Of a DNA stretch of 64,000 nt, positions 15,791 to 28,069 are shown piece after piece. Position 1 is the first letter of the stretch, and each line of letters starts with the position of its first letter. The stretch is from Sphagnum compactum. Taxonomy: Eukaryota > Bryophyta > Sphagnopsida > Sphagnales. The position numbers and the translations under genes were made by a program. The stretch lies in the NCBI GenBank assembly GCA_965153455.1, contig OZ234499.1, forward strand, positions 14,566,271 to 14,630,270, in the 5' to 3' direction. Under the pieces are notes generated by a model. That model made no database searches and had not been told where the DNA came from. It saw nothing but the letters and a program-made list of their open reading frames with translations.

Positions 15791-16084
15791 ATTTAACCTA
15801 GCCTACAGGGCTTGGCTTCATTTGAATGGTTTTTTAGCATAGGTGGGTTGGTAAGTAAATAATTAAATAAACCCAAGGCCTCTTTAATTTGTTGACATGC
15901 GATTTTCCCAATTTCCAGTGAGGGTATAGGATTGATTTCCAGTTCACTCTCAAATCTTCGCCACATATAAGTTCACTTTCATCCATATCTAAATAGGGAA
16001 AAGGATGGAGGGCCATTCCCGGTTTATTTCCTTCCCATTTTTGGTCGACAGAAAGTTGCAGTGTCAGACTCAGTAGAGGGATGG

Positions 16085-16190
16085 TGTGCAGTCGGCAACC
16101 TCGAAACTTCCAGGGTGTCGATTCGCATGGACGATCGAACGGATGGACAGAGGGACGAATAGACGGATGGACGACGAGACGAATTCAGGG
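16085..16190. repeat. GGACGA-rich minisatellite
   Basis: Variants of GGATGGACGA, GACGAATAGACGGA and GACGACGAGACGAA recur within about 100 bp, forming a GC-rich island in AT-rich surroundings. Confidence 0.6.
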
Positions 16191-17764
16191 GAAGCTTCAT
16201 TTCATCCCAACGTCCTTTAATATATGTAATATCAAGGAAATTGGATGTTAGTTGTCCCTTTCATAATTTTTTAGGTTTTTGTTAATTCATTGCTTATTTT
16301 TGTTGGAGGCAATAGGCGTGAACAGCTCAAGGCCACTCACTTTCAAAGCGCATTTGAAATCAACACGAGAGCTTCTTCCCCTGGGGACTATAACATATGT
16401 GCCCCCTTTTGAACAAATGATTGAAAAAAACACATATCGCGTCTAGCAAAGTATTTCAAAAAGATTTCACAACCATTCTTTTTTTAACATCATTTTCAAT
16501 TTACCTTTTGATTTGCACCAAGTGCACTTGACGTAATGTGCAAATTTCAAATGTAGGTGTTTAGTTATTAACTCACTTAATCATCTTTTTTTCTGCCTAG
16601 CTTCAAATGTTTTCTCTATTGTGTTGTGCGCTAAATTGGGTTTTTTCATCCTTTGGGAATCACATTATATTTGTAGCGAGCCTTTGGACCCTACGGGGAT
16701 CCACTTTTTTTGCTACCCTCATGGTGAGGAAAAGATAACCTTGCATGATGTTGTGTGAAAATGTTTTGGTGACCATTGTGAAAGGTGTGAGATTTCACAA
16801 CTTGCGAAAGCAGACCCATGCCATTTTGCCCCCTACACTATAATTTTCACGTTTTTGAATTAACATTGTGTTATCAATCAATGGATTTTGCACATTAACA
16901 AACATTGTCATTATTGACCCAGTCGAATTGGTTTCAAAGACAACTTTTTTTGTGGGGTTGCTATAACAATTGCAGTTCAAATAAAGGATAATTTTTATCA
17001 TGATCGGGTTTCAACAAACATATTTTTCCCTCCTACTATAGAGGTTTTCAGGTGTCTAAACCAACAAGTAAAAAAAAAAATTCATTGATGCGCCAATAGG
17101 CGTGAAGAGCAAAAGGCACTAAAGGTCTTCCTTTTTAACTTTGTATGCATTTTATAAACAAAAAGTGTCAATGGCGTTATAGTAGGCAATCTATATTTTG
17201 AAACATGCAATTGTAAAATGTGAAGGTTTGTCTAAACTAGGTGCCCTTTCAAAAGGTCCTCCCCTTTCTTTATTTGATATTTTTTTGCAACCAAAGGGGG
17301 TTTGGGAACTTGATGTTCCCCTTGTGGTTTACCCTCTTAGGTGGTTCATCTGTCTTCTTAGACATGGGTCCTTTCATTTTGTTCTTTATGTTCCCCCTTT
17401 TTTGGGCATTTCGATTTTTTTTATGATTGGCAAGGTTTCATCAATTAACATGTGCCTTTTCATGTCCATAATATTTAATAACTCTTCTTGTTTAACAATA
17501 ATAATGATGATGAACTATTAATGCAAAGCAGCGCAAAGCCCAAGTAATTGAATACTTATTCCAAATCTTGTATATAACAAAATACATTAAACATTCTGGA
17601 TGGTGATTCATACTTTGTAGCTTTACTACTCCTAGTTTTAATTCTATTTATAACACCAAACTTTTGGGCAAAAGTGTTGAAAACTTTTTACTCTTCAATG
17701 GAAAGAATGATTGGAATAAATTTGTCCATGAAAACACAAGAAAACTTCCAAATAGTGAGATCGG

Positions 17765-18045
17765 GTCAATTAAAATGACAACATTTACACTAGTATGGTT
17801 TGGGTGATATTCAATATATACACTTTTGTGGTGCAATAGATATTTTTGTTATCTTCATGAACATTTACATTGACATGCTTAAGATAATATTTGGTTGTGC
17901 TCAATAGAAATGTTTACATTGATGTGGGGGGTGTTCAATTGCAACATTTGTACTAAAGTGATTAGGTGACATTTTAGTCATGCTCAATGGCAACATTGAC
18001 ACTGAATGTGATTCAGTTGATATTTTGGTCAGTTTTCACATTGAC
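17765..18045. repeat. Degenerate array of about 50-60 bp units
   Basis: Combinations such as ACATTTACATTGACATG, GTGCTCAATAGAAATG, GTGTTCAATTGCAAC and ATGCTCAATGGCAAC recur about five times, each near a GATATTT/ACATTTT phrase. The units are strongly diverged. Confidence 0.5.
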
Positions 18046-18299
18046 TAGGTTTTAGTCACATGGTTGAGGTTGCCAATAACAATTGCAAAATACTTATGTT
18101 GGATATTAAAGTGAACTAAATTGAACCATCCTATGTGCAAACAAAGTGAAAGAAAATTGTAATCTTCACATGCAGACAACAAATTTAAATGGAGACATTC
18201 TGTGTCAAACAAAAGTTCACAAATTGCATTACACATGGACCAAGTTGAAACAAATGGAGCAATTCTTGTGCACATATCCACAAACCAGAAAAGGGTGTG

Positions 18300-19193
18300 A
18301 CTAAAATCATGCCCATAAAAGGATTTGAACCTGACAACTTAGTAAAAACGTAGTATCATGCACCATCCATATTAGAAAATTATAATTAGGGTTTGTAAGA
18401 ATAGGGGGGATCATGGGGGGATTATGGGTTTGCAAATAATACACTTGTATGTCTGTGTCAATCCCAACTGCAGTGATATTCTCGTATAGAGGAAAGTCAA
18501 TGGAATGTGACAAATCTAGAGCTTTCCAAGCACCAGCTACACCACCCACCCACCCACCCACCCACTTGCATCACTCATCAACCAACCAAAAGCAGCACAG
18601 CTCTATATATATGTGTTTGATTCAACTACCCAATGGCCAAAACAAGCTATTCAAGCCAAGGCAACAACTCCAAACAGCAATCTTGCTGCAATCCACAAGC
18701 TGCACTTCGATGGCCAAAACCGAGCTATTCTCACCAAGCCAACTACTCCAAACAGGAATCTTGCTGCTATGAACATGCTGCACTTCAAAGGACTCTACAA
18801 GCCATGTATGTTCCAGCTCAAGCTGAATTGCCTCACATCACAGTTGAATCGGTTGACCAATCCCTTTGTAATGAGGCCTTCTACATACATGGGTGGGTGC
18901 AGGGGGCGGGGGGGAGGGGGGCTTCATTCCCTTTCCTTTTCCAAACAGCACTGAGTCAACACTAAGGAAGAAGGGTCTGTCTGAAGAGGAACTCTGCTCA
19001 TGAATCAATGACTGGGCCTGAGAAGAGAGAATCTTCACTGGCTACTAGTTTTGGGTGTGGAGCTATTGGCAAAAGTTGAAACAAAAAAAATACACAAAAG
19101 CATGAGGATCATCATGCCACATAATGGTAAGTCAAAAAACAATAATGCATATCCTGCACTGCCCTGGGGCATGGAAAATCTCCAGGCAGCTTC
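18300..19193. other. 3' flank of the AGD14-like gene
   Basis: Includes a CCCA microsatellite (about 18540-18567), a 77-bp tandem duplication and a G-rich stretch (18898-18918). Part of it is probably 3' UTR or terminator region of the ArfGAP gene. No polyadenylation signal can be assigned with confidence. Confidence 0.4.
18634..18787. repeat. 77-bp tandem duplication
   Basis: Two copies start TGGCCAAAAC at 18634 and 18711. Both carry GAGCTATTC/AAGCTATTC, CAACTCCAAACAG or CTACTCCAAACAG, then ATCTTGCTGC and GCTGCACTTC. Identity is about 80% by eye, so it is older than the duplication at 5718. Confidence 0.85.
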
Positions 19194-22100
19194 TCAATGG
19201 AATGGGTTGCTACCAGTGGTCTGTGAGAAGAGCTGGAGCCCTCCTCCATAGACAGCAGCACCTGTGGAGAAACCACTTGCTCCCCCACTTGGCCTGCAAC
19301 AAACATGTGATCTGTATTGTAAACACACCAGGAAGACTGGAACTTGCCATAAAGAACTAAAAGCCAGAGATGGTCCCACTGCGGCAGCTAAACACATTGA
19401 ATGTCATGCTAGAAAGCCTACAGTGCATACCTCCAGGCTTATAGTGCATGGTGACCACTCAAAGCTCAGAAAAGCCAAGACACTTTAGAAACCAAGATTT
19501 CAAATATATATTATGCAAACAACCATGCAGGTATTGACTTACAACACTGTAGAAGTTGAACGGTTGCCAAATCCAAATCCTCCTGTAAAGCATAAACCAC
19601 AAGCATCAGAGGCGGGCAAGCACACCACACAATTAGCACCCTCAAAACTACCTACATTTGCTCTCATCATTTTGTAACCATCTACTCAATCGATCAACTT
19701 GGTGCCACGCTCAACACTCTAAGCAGGGGCCTCATAGAGCATGCTTTGAAATATAAATATCTGGCATTCCGACAAGTACTAAAAGACAATATCCAATAGT
19801 CAAAATGCTACCTTGGATTGCAGTAGGTGGGTACTGAGGCATGGGTTGCCCCCATTGTTGGGTTCCCTTTTGGTGGAAGGGCATCATCATCATCCCATTT
19901 GGTGGAAGAGCAGCATGGAGTGATGCTAAATTGAACTGCCAAAATCAAATGAAATGTTTTTTGATACAGCACAGATAGATACCGCTACTTGAGTTTTAGA
20001 CTGTACAGTGTTACCCGAATTGACTTACCAAACCACAAGCATCCCAAAGCATTAGTAGGATACACGAGCCAAGTTCTACTTGGATGCTACTGTACAGTCT
20101 AATGGGCTTGATTTGTATTTCTAGATTCTTTTACAGATTCCACTTGGATTCAATCCAGCTAACAAGATCCCCTCTGGACTTCTTCCAGCTACCAAGATCC
20201 CAACTTGGAAGTAGTATGGTGACAGGTTCAATCACAACCCACACTACCAGTAAGCTGAAGCTTGAAGATGAGAAATGACTTCACCAATTTTGATGTGGGG
20301 TCTAGAAATTTAACTTCATGTAAGAGGAACATATTAACACAATGCATGAAAAAACTTCTTATGTGAAAGATGAGAAAGAGGAGTCAATACAGGAGCAGGT
20401 GGAGAATCATCATCAAATGGATTCTGAGTCCTAGAAGGCCGAGGTCGTCCCTGCACCCAAAGTTTTCCCAAGACCAGTTTTACCCACACTGCACAAAATT
20501 GTAAAATGAGAGCCTGAGTACCAATCCCTCAGTACTCTACAAATGAACTAGGAGAAAAATCTTCAAACAAACAGATTTTCACCACCCAAGTCTGATGTAT
20601 CTTTGTTGGTATGTTGTACCTCCATGTTTTGCATACTAGATTCTAGGTAAGCTGGTGCAAAAAAGTCCTGCAAGTTCAACATCATTCTACTTAGATTATG
20701 AACAATATAGGAATGACAGACACCTCCTTCACTGAGAGCCACAAAACTCACAAAGAAAAACTCGTGACTAAAACACGGCTGCCATAAAAGTCATGTAAAC
20801 TCCCCCTGTTTATCCCTATAGAGTACCCACAGTAATCCAAGATTAATCCTTGTGCTTGACCAAGCGCCATCCAGTTCAGCATGGTACTGTGAATGGGAAA
20901 CTCTCCCTGAACCCAAATGTCTTGTTCTGCAAGACCAAATATTATACTAGTCCTATTCCGACTCCAAAGGTTGTCCACAAACAATATACTGCTGCTAAAA
21001 TCCATACCACATCAAACAGCACTGGATTACAACAAAAATGGAAGGCGGAAGCCAAAGACATGAAAGGAACTGTGTACCTGGGGTATCTCTCGTTGAACTC
21101 TGGCTGAACCAGAGGAAACTAAATTGAATGTTTCTGTCAAGCTTGAAGGCAATTGTGGCACATTCTGTGTGGATGGTTGTGGTGCTGATAAAATAGCAAA
21201 CAAACTTGGCTGGGAACAGGGCATGCAAAACAAACATCTTGTCAGGAGTGCGAGGTTGCAATGAATGTAGGGACAAAACCCAAAGACCACACACAGGATC
21301 AACAGAAAACAATCAGATAAAAGAAAATTCTAAATGCTCAACAGAAGCATTTTGGGCCGGTGGGTACCTCAGGAATTGGAGGAGGTGCTGGAGCTGGCAC
21401 AGCAGGAGGCACCCCAAAAACAGCCCAGGTGTCTCCCACTGCACCAGAACTAGAACCATGCCATGTGTTGCCGCCTGATTGTTTTGGGCCATTACTGAAA
21501 TTGCGGGCACTGCTGGCCACAAACACATCAGGATAACCCTTTGGTGGAGCAGGTGAATCAGCCACATCAAAAGTGGCCCAACCAGTGCTACTAGACTGAA
21601 CAGTGCCCCCATGCACACCAGCTGAGAAAGGGTCAGAAACAGGTTTGGTTGTTCCAACAGGTGCAAATGGATCTATGACTGAAGTTGGTCCAAATGGATC
21701 TGACACAGGTTTTGTCACTGCCACTGGCTCAGCTTCTGCACTAAAATCTATCAAACTTGCTGAGCTGACCCGTTTAAGCTGAGGAGCTGCAACCGCAGGT
21801 ACTTCTGCATTGCCTAAAAACCCAAGGCTATGGGATCGTCCATCCTTGCGGAATCCAGCCTGCAACAACCACAATTGTCACACAAACCTTCTGGATTTCA
21901 TCTCAAGAAACACCAAAAGTATATCAGAGCAGTATGAATCCAACTGGAAAATTTCCAACGTGCAATAAATTCCAGCAAGAAAGAACTTGAATCTTACCGG
22001 AGAGGTGAGATGCAAGCCTGAGGTCTGAGAGCCTCCATTAGAATGAGGTTGCTCTACTCTTAGAGAAGGAGAATCTTCACCAAGAGAGGCCTTTCCTGAG

Positions 22101-23830
22101 CGAATGGGTGGAGGAAAACTTGATTGGGAACTGTTGTCAGGCCTGCGCCAATGACCTCGGACTCCCTCATTTACCACCCTCTCTTCACGACGACCCTCAC
22201 GTTCATCATAACTTCTTCGACCTGGTTGATGATCTTGTTCATTTCCAAGAGGACTGAGCTTTAGATCAAACTGGCTTCGCTCTACGTCTGACTTGCGGGC
22301 CCTCTCATTATTCTGTCGATCATTGGTGCTGTCTCCATAAGGACGGCGGGCATCAGCCTTCTGATCTACCCATGACTCAGATCGCCAAGAATCAAAGCCA
22401 TTTTCTCGGCCAGCCTGCACAGTCCAATCACGAGCACAATAGGCACACATTACAGACCCAAAGTTGTTGCAGCCAAACAGGTTGAAAGAGAATCCAGGAT
22501 AGTTTTAAACAGCGTCTAACCTGTCGACCTTTAGTTGGTGGTAGTCGTTCTCCTGTATACCGTCTCTCTACATACACATCCTTAATGAAGTTGCGCAATT
22601 TGTCTGGATCACTGGACAATCAATGAACAGTTCAGAGTCAAAAACCAAATGTGTGAGACTATTGATATTGCTGCAAAATATCCTCCGTATCTCAAATCCC
22701 AACAGCAACTTCAAAGGTCTACATCATATAGGTGATATGAAACTTGCCTGTTATCAGGTAGTGGGTTTCGTGCAGGATCCCAGTCCTTGAAATATAAATC
22801 ACGAGCTCGCTGCAAGAAACATTCACAATATAAAAAAGCACAGCTGCAGCCCAACATACTAGTAGATGGCACAACAAAGAACTTGTTGCATAACTGAGTG
22901 AGATTCTTGAAGTTTTTTGCTGCAAAATTTCACCTTCCCCAACAGCTGGTACCTGTGAGCTTTTGAGGAACATGAACAGACCCAAAACTGGAAAGCCACC
23001 CAAAATCCGAATAGCCAGCGGTCGTTTGTAGATTCTTACCTCATTGCCACCTTCTTGAAGAGCTTGAACTTCTCCAGCAGTGAATTTGGCAAGGGAAATT
23101 GACTTTACACGATGTGAAAACTCTCGACTGCAAAAGAAAACCACAAATGTTTGCATAATCTGTCTATCTTTCTTTCCTTATGATCTATTCCTATAAACAT
23201 CAGAAGCAAACCATCCTCTGCAGATAGAACTGATGTTACATGTGAAGTGAAGCAATTGTCATCCAACCTCTCTGTCCTCTATGGCCTAGTACAATTTTGT
23301 TGCATCAAAAGACCTCATCTCAAAGAAGAATCACCCCCAAGAAAGAACACTAACAATCCATGGCCACAGACTACAAGAATGCAAGCCACTGAAACATGCA
23401 GCATAACATGTAGCTGTAAAGGCTACATTGCCCAGGTAATTCATCATGGCATACAGAAGAGTCTAAGCTCACAAGGGTGCGGCTCCATCAGATACTTACT
23501 GCACTCCACTGCATAGTGTACACACAAATGTTGCAAAGCTGGTGCAAGCATATTGCGGTCCCTGTGTCATGAGAAGCACAGAGATGGGATTATCCAGCAA
23601 ATTCAAATGAGGGCATCACAAACAATCTCCTCAACTGGTCATCAACAATTTGCTGCAGGGTTCAAAAGTGATTTCACGTTCTGCAACTGCTCCAGAGAGC
23701 CCTGGAAGAATCTCAACTAGAACCCCTAGAATATTGCAGATTCCTGATAGCTCGCATTTCAGAAGAGATCAATGACACATCAGTGACAATCAAAGGAATG
23801 GGAATTTTGTATGTGGAATTGCAGGAGACA

Positions 23831-23871
<41 letters not shown>

Positions 23872-24067
23872 ATTATGCAGCCTGGAAAGCAGGGACTGTT
23901 GGATTTGATGATCCTCTTCTGCCTACTACAATCAGTGTTAAAGAGTTTGATAGCAAAGAGAGACTCACCAGGCTACCACAGTTGATGCATTTTTTATTTT
24001 CCCCATTCTTCACCAACTTTCTTAGAATAATCTCATGTCGATCATCCTCTTTCATCCGGCTCCCCAT
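19194..24067 (-). CDS. AGD14: ArfGAP domain protein, AGD14-like
   Basis: Probable GTPase-activating protein for Arf GTPases in vesicle traffic. Exons on minus: 24067-23969, 23561-23500, 23127-23040, 22809-22748, 22611-22521, 22414-21998, 21859-21368, 21209-21078, 20667-20620, 20450-20391, 19935-19812, 19582-19543 and 19293-19194. All phases agree, giving 604 residues plus TGA, close to the usual AGD14 size. The N-terminal ArfGAP domain (about 1-130) has the C-x2-C-x16-C-x2-C zinc finger at C27, C30, C47 and C50, then GVHREFSHRVKSISLAKF with the expected catalytic Arg (R55), and FIKDVYVERRYTGER. After a charged linker come three DPF motifs (about 327, 336 and 349), the motifs GWATF and DTWAVF, and NPF at about 507 and at the C-terminus (601-603). 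DPF and NPF motifs are known to bind AP-2 ear and EH domains, which points to endocytic or TGN sorting. Intron 4 starts with GC (AACAG|GCAAGT). Start: first ATG, in the family position. Confidence 0.95.
23831..23870. repeat. (GTCT)n microsatellite in AGD14-like intron 1
   Basis: About nine near-perfect GTCT units, with one GTTT interruption near the left end. It lies between the first coding exon and the second and does not disturb the splice sites. Confidence 0.9.
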
Positions 24068-25080
24068 CTTGCTTAGATGCTGCAAAAACAACTGCGAATC
24101 TTGCATCACCCTAATTACCTCAAAATAATGTCATCACATATTGAGTGTCACTAAGAAACCACGAAAGCAGTTCAAACCCAAATACAGGATCCATCCAGCA
24201 AACACTCCCTCTCTCTTGATCTGGCTACTTCCCCTGTACAAACCTCAAAATTCACTCAACTCCATGAAATTACTATAAAACCCATCCACCCAAAAAAGCC
24301 AACCACACTGCCACTCTGCTGCTGCTCTTCTTAATTCCTACCTCTTGCTGTCTGTACAGCCTCCCTAACGCTGAACCCTCTCCATGCACAAGAACACAGC
24401 AGCCGAACTAAGTGACCCAAAAACACGTAGATTAATCCTTCACAAAAGTAGAAAACCCAAACAATCTTCTCAAACCCCAAAACCCTACAAATGCTGAAAA
24501 CAATGCAATTCTCTCTGCAGTTAGTTTTTGCACACGCACAAAACTGCAGAGACTTGCTCCCACACTCAATTTTAAGACAAGCAAAAAACAAACAAACAAA
24601 CAAACAAGAAAACAAAACAAAACAGATCTCTTCTCTCTCTCTCTCCCTTTCTCTGAAATTCAGAGAGAAGAAAGAAATTCCCCACTCCCCTAAATTCTCC
24701 ACCAAACAATATACACACAAACACATTTCAAACCTGTAAAAACTCAGCCAAAAAAAAGATCACTAGTACTGGCTAGGTTCTCAAAAAGCCCTGCAGGTTG
24801 ATTGATGGGTTTCCAAGAATGCTTCACACCATACCATCTGGTCTTGCTGTTTCTTGAGCACACGAGACCTCTCTCTCTCTCTCTACTAAATGCTGTGCTT
24901 CTTTTTCCCAAACCTCTAGCTTCTTCAACAGCCCCAGAATATTGTGCTAGCTATGGCGGATCGATGATGGGTAGAGGAACTAGAAAACTAGAAAACTTCT
25001 GTTGCTAATCTAGTTAGAGTTTTTGTTGTAGAAGCAGCTAGTGTGTGTTATGGGTCAGTAGCTAGTGCGAAATCCTTCAC
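24068..25080 (-). promoter_or_regulatory. 5' leader and likely promoter of the AGD14-like gene
   Basis: From the ATG at 24067 outward come GA-rich tracts on the coding strand (24628-24655 and 24868-24888), an AAAC microsatellite (24583-24608) and short frames without similarity. GA-rich 5' UTRs are common in plants. The start of transcription cannot be placed; somewhere near 24.9-25.1 kb is a guess. A 5' UTR intron is possible. Confidence 0.35.
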
Positions 25081-25179
25081 AAAAGAGTACAAGATGCTGT
25101 TGCTGCAGCGGCTGCTTCTTCCGCTTCTTCTTCTTCCTCTTCTTCCTTCCTTCCACGCTCGCTGGCGTACGTAGATGGA

Positions 25180-25436
25180 ACGTAGGTATCTGTTCCGAAA
25201 GTATTATACATCGTATGTAGTATATGCGTTCTCTACATGCCATAATCGGCTGTTGAGGCCAATTCTAAATATACCCGCTACCTGGTTATATAACGAAACG
25301 TAGGCATTTGTTCTGATCGCTTTATACATCGTATTAGTATCTTTTAGAATGCACGTCGCTTACAGGCCATAATCGGCCGAAGCAGCCGATTCTGCAATTA
25401 CATGAACACGGAGTATAATACGATCCCGGAACATAT
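25180..25436. repeat. Block of direct and inverted repeats upstream of the AGD14-like gene
   Basis: Copy A (25180-25222) begins ACGTAGGTATCTGTTCCG. Copy B (25298-25341) begins ACGTAGGCATTTGTTCTG, 118 bp away in the same direction. Both continue with TTATACATCGTAT and are followed by CCATAATCGGC. Copy C (25404-25436) is inverted: its complement reads ACGTAGGTATATGTTCCGGG and then CGTATTATA. The block can be a foldback element or a promoter with repeated sites. It is rich in CpG and TACG compared with its flanks. Confidence 0.75.
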
Positions 25437-25599
25437 ACCTACGTATAATGTAGAATAGACACCTACTAAACACAGTACGGTGTTGTGGAAAGTACGTACG
25501 AGGAAGGACCGTATGGTATTCCGTATTCCAACCGTTAGGGCAATCACTCTGACTCTCTCTCTGGAACTGGAACTTTTGGGGATTTAAATTTAAATTAGT

Positions 25600-28060
25600 A
25601 TTAGCCAATGGGGTTTTTTTTTCTTCCTTTAATTTTTTTTTTTAATACCCACTGGGGGGAGGGGGAAGTATAATAATAATAACTAGGGTTATAATAATAA
25701 CCCTAAACCCTAAACCTTTTTGGTTATGAGGGTTTGTACTTAATTTTGAAAACCTAGTTGATTTTTGTTTTGTTTTTTCTTAATGTTTATTGTTTAATAA
25801 ATAAATAATTTTTGAGGACTCCATTTTTGACAAATGACATATTCTCAAATATTTCATCAAATTCTTTTATTTTCCTTCAGCAAAAAAAAACATTTCTGAA
25901 TTTTTTTTTTGAAAAAATTTCAACATTTCTGAAAAATAATTTATGAAATGGCCAAGGTAGGTACTTTCTTATTTCATCCTTTTTCTTCTTCTTCTTTCAA
26001 ACTTTGTAGCTTAGTAATTCTTCTCAATGGGTGGGAATATAAATATGATTATAAATAAATAAATAAATAATTGGTGGGTTTTTATTTGGCCCCAAAATGG
26101 TAAGAACCATAATTTCATAAAATGTTGTATTCTTAGTCAAATTTCTACTAATTTTACAACTTTATTAAGATTTTTATTTTTATTTTTTTTAATGTAAACC
26201 TTCCAAATCCTATGCAAGATGTACTACTCATAACCCCCTCCCTTTTTTTAGGGTTCAATGAACACCATTATTATGTTGTATAATAGACCTTGACCTTGAC
26301 GTTTTTTTTATGTTTAACAAGTCCTAAGTTCTCTAATTTTGGCATACATGTGACCATTTCTAAACAATCATTTAAGTGCCCTCCAAATACACTAAAGAAA
26401 TTTCTCTCAATGCGGGTCAAGTCAAGTAGAAGGAATTCGATTTTTTGTCATTTTTGGTATTTTTGTGGGTCTCTCTCGTTCGGATTGATTGAGGAGGAGA
26501 GGATGGGAAATGTGTGTCATGGCCACATGGGGTCCTTTACACATGCCCGTTGCACTAATTGGGCATTTGGTTGTAGGCCTATGTTTGGTGACGGGCTTGC
26601 TTCTTACCCTATATAGAGGTTTCAAGTTTTTATGCATTTGTGTGCTGAATGTTTTTTGGATTGGCCCACTTTAGGTTTTCACTAAGTTTGTGGTTTAAGG
26701 TTTTAGGGTTTAGGGTTTTTAAGGTTTAGGGTAAACCCTAGGGTTTAAGGTTTTTAGGGTTTAGGGTAAACCCTAGGGTTTAGGGTTTTTGGGGTTTAGG
26801 GTAAACCCTAAGCCGTATAGTTCTTTCTTTTTCTTTTCTTTCAAGTTCTTCATACTAGGAATGCATTGAGCTCCGTAGGAAGAGATGTCATTCCATCAAG
26901 TGGAAAGGGGTTTAAGGCATGTTCGAGCCTTGTTGATTGACAATTGTGAAATTTCGTCAAATGGCGAAATCTAAATCCAAAAATGAAGGTGTTTTTCAGG
27001 GTTTCAATTGCTAGAACTGAGGGGGGGAAAAAGGAGCAAAAATCACCATATTTCTACATTTGGTTTCTCAATCTATAGCCATAAATAGAAAAGGGTGATT
27101 AAAGATTTTTACTTCATATTTGATTTATAGCCAGATTTGGCTAAATCCCTTCCTAGAGACGGTGGCCATTGTTTCCACATCTTTCCTATGGATGATAGCA
27201 AGTTAGTACAAGAAAATCATTAAGCAATAATCAGAGCATCAAGACTCTCCTTGGGGATGGTTATGGGGGGTTTCCACATTTTGTTCATTAGAGATACACC
27301 ATCCAGGCCAATGTTGGCTGGGTATATGAAACTGCACCCCAAGCCCACTCCGGGTATCAGGGTGGGTCTTAAAGAGTTCATAATTGCAACTTTCAAAGAA
27401 AATGAAATACCCGGTTCTGATATATAGTCATACTTATGGTTCTCTGATGCTGAACTTTTTTGACAGCCACAAGTGACGATTGTTTAGCAAAATCAAATAC
27501 CCGTTCAACACCTCTCGGTTTCCAGTCCTCGTGACCTAAGCTAGTTGGCCTAAGTAGTTGTCTGAATGCTGTTTGTTTGCATTGTAGGTAGTTAGGAACG
27601 TTTTGTTGTTCAAGGTTGTATGCCATATCTTTTTCACCATATAATTTCTTGGGTATCTATCAATGTCATGTGGGTATCAGAAAAATGTGAGAACCGGATA
27701 GGGTTTCAAGTCGGTTCTAAGTTTGAAACCCTAGGGGTATCACATTGAGAGATGCCTTTTACAAAACATGGTTGCAGGTAATGTGAGAACCGGGCTTTTG
27801 AAACATTGATCAAATGTATATTCATATTTTATTGAAACCTTGACAAGGTATTAAAAAAAAATTAGGGTCAAAGTTTCAAGATTTAGAATTAATTAGGTAG
27901 TCAATAGGGTTTGTGTTTAATGTTTAGTTAGTCGGTAATAGTTAGTTTAGGGTTTAGCCAATAAATGGTGTCGCTTGCTATTTTATGTAAAGCAAGTGTT
28001 TCAAGCTTTTTTTAAAATTATGTGTGAGTTTTTTTTTCTCTTCTTTGTTTGTTGTTTAGA
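25600..28060. other. AT-rich spacer with telomere-like motifs
   Basis: No gene recognised. AACCCTAAACCCTAAACC occurs near 25700 and a longer array lies at 26.7 kb. Short phrases such as GTGAGAACCGG and GTATCAGAAAAATG recur at 27.4-27.8 kb. Two overlapping short frames at 26.4-26.7 kb have no family match. Confidence 0.45.
26715..26812. repeat. Three-copy 36-bp repeat of telomere-like palindrome
   Basis: Each unit holds GGTTTAGGGTAAACCCTA, where TTTAGGG runs head-on into CCCTAAA. Units are joined by TTTTTAAGG, TTTTTAGGG or TTTTTGGGG at about 26716, 26751 and 26787. The plant telomere repeat is TTTAGGG, so this is an interstitial telomere-like array in inverted arrangement. Confidence 0.8.
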
Positions 28061-28069
28061 TTAATTAGT

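Larger units (their letters stand above)
12250..18300. other. AT-rich gene-poor spacer
   Basis: No gene recognised. It contains a TTAGTTCATTTTTAATT-like degenerate array (about 13515-13730), CCTA/GGTAAG-rich DNA (15230-15510), a tRNA-like segment near 15650, a GGACGA-rich minisatellite (16085-16190), a repeated motif CAATAGGCGTGAA at 16308 and 17093, and a degenerate ACATT-rich array (17770-18040). Open frames are short and T-rich. Most of it is probably old, unrecognisable transposon DNA. Confidence 0.5.

Noticed and set aside
20748-21005. Possible extra exon of the AGD14-like gene
   Set aside because: The neighbouring exons join in phase without it and give the conserved REIPQ-DFFAPAY passage; after the nearby acceptor the in-phase frame stops within about 20 codons.
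23831-23870. Regular short repeats considered as a CRISPR-like array
   Set aside because: A plain (GTCT)n microsatellite in a plant intron; no spacers and the wrong kind of genome.
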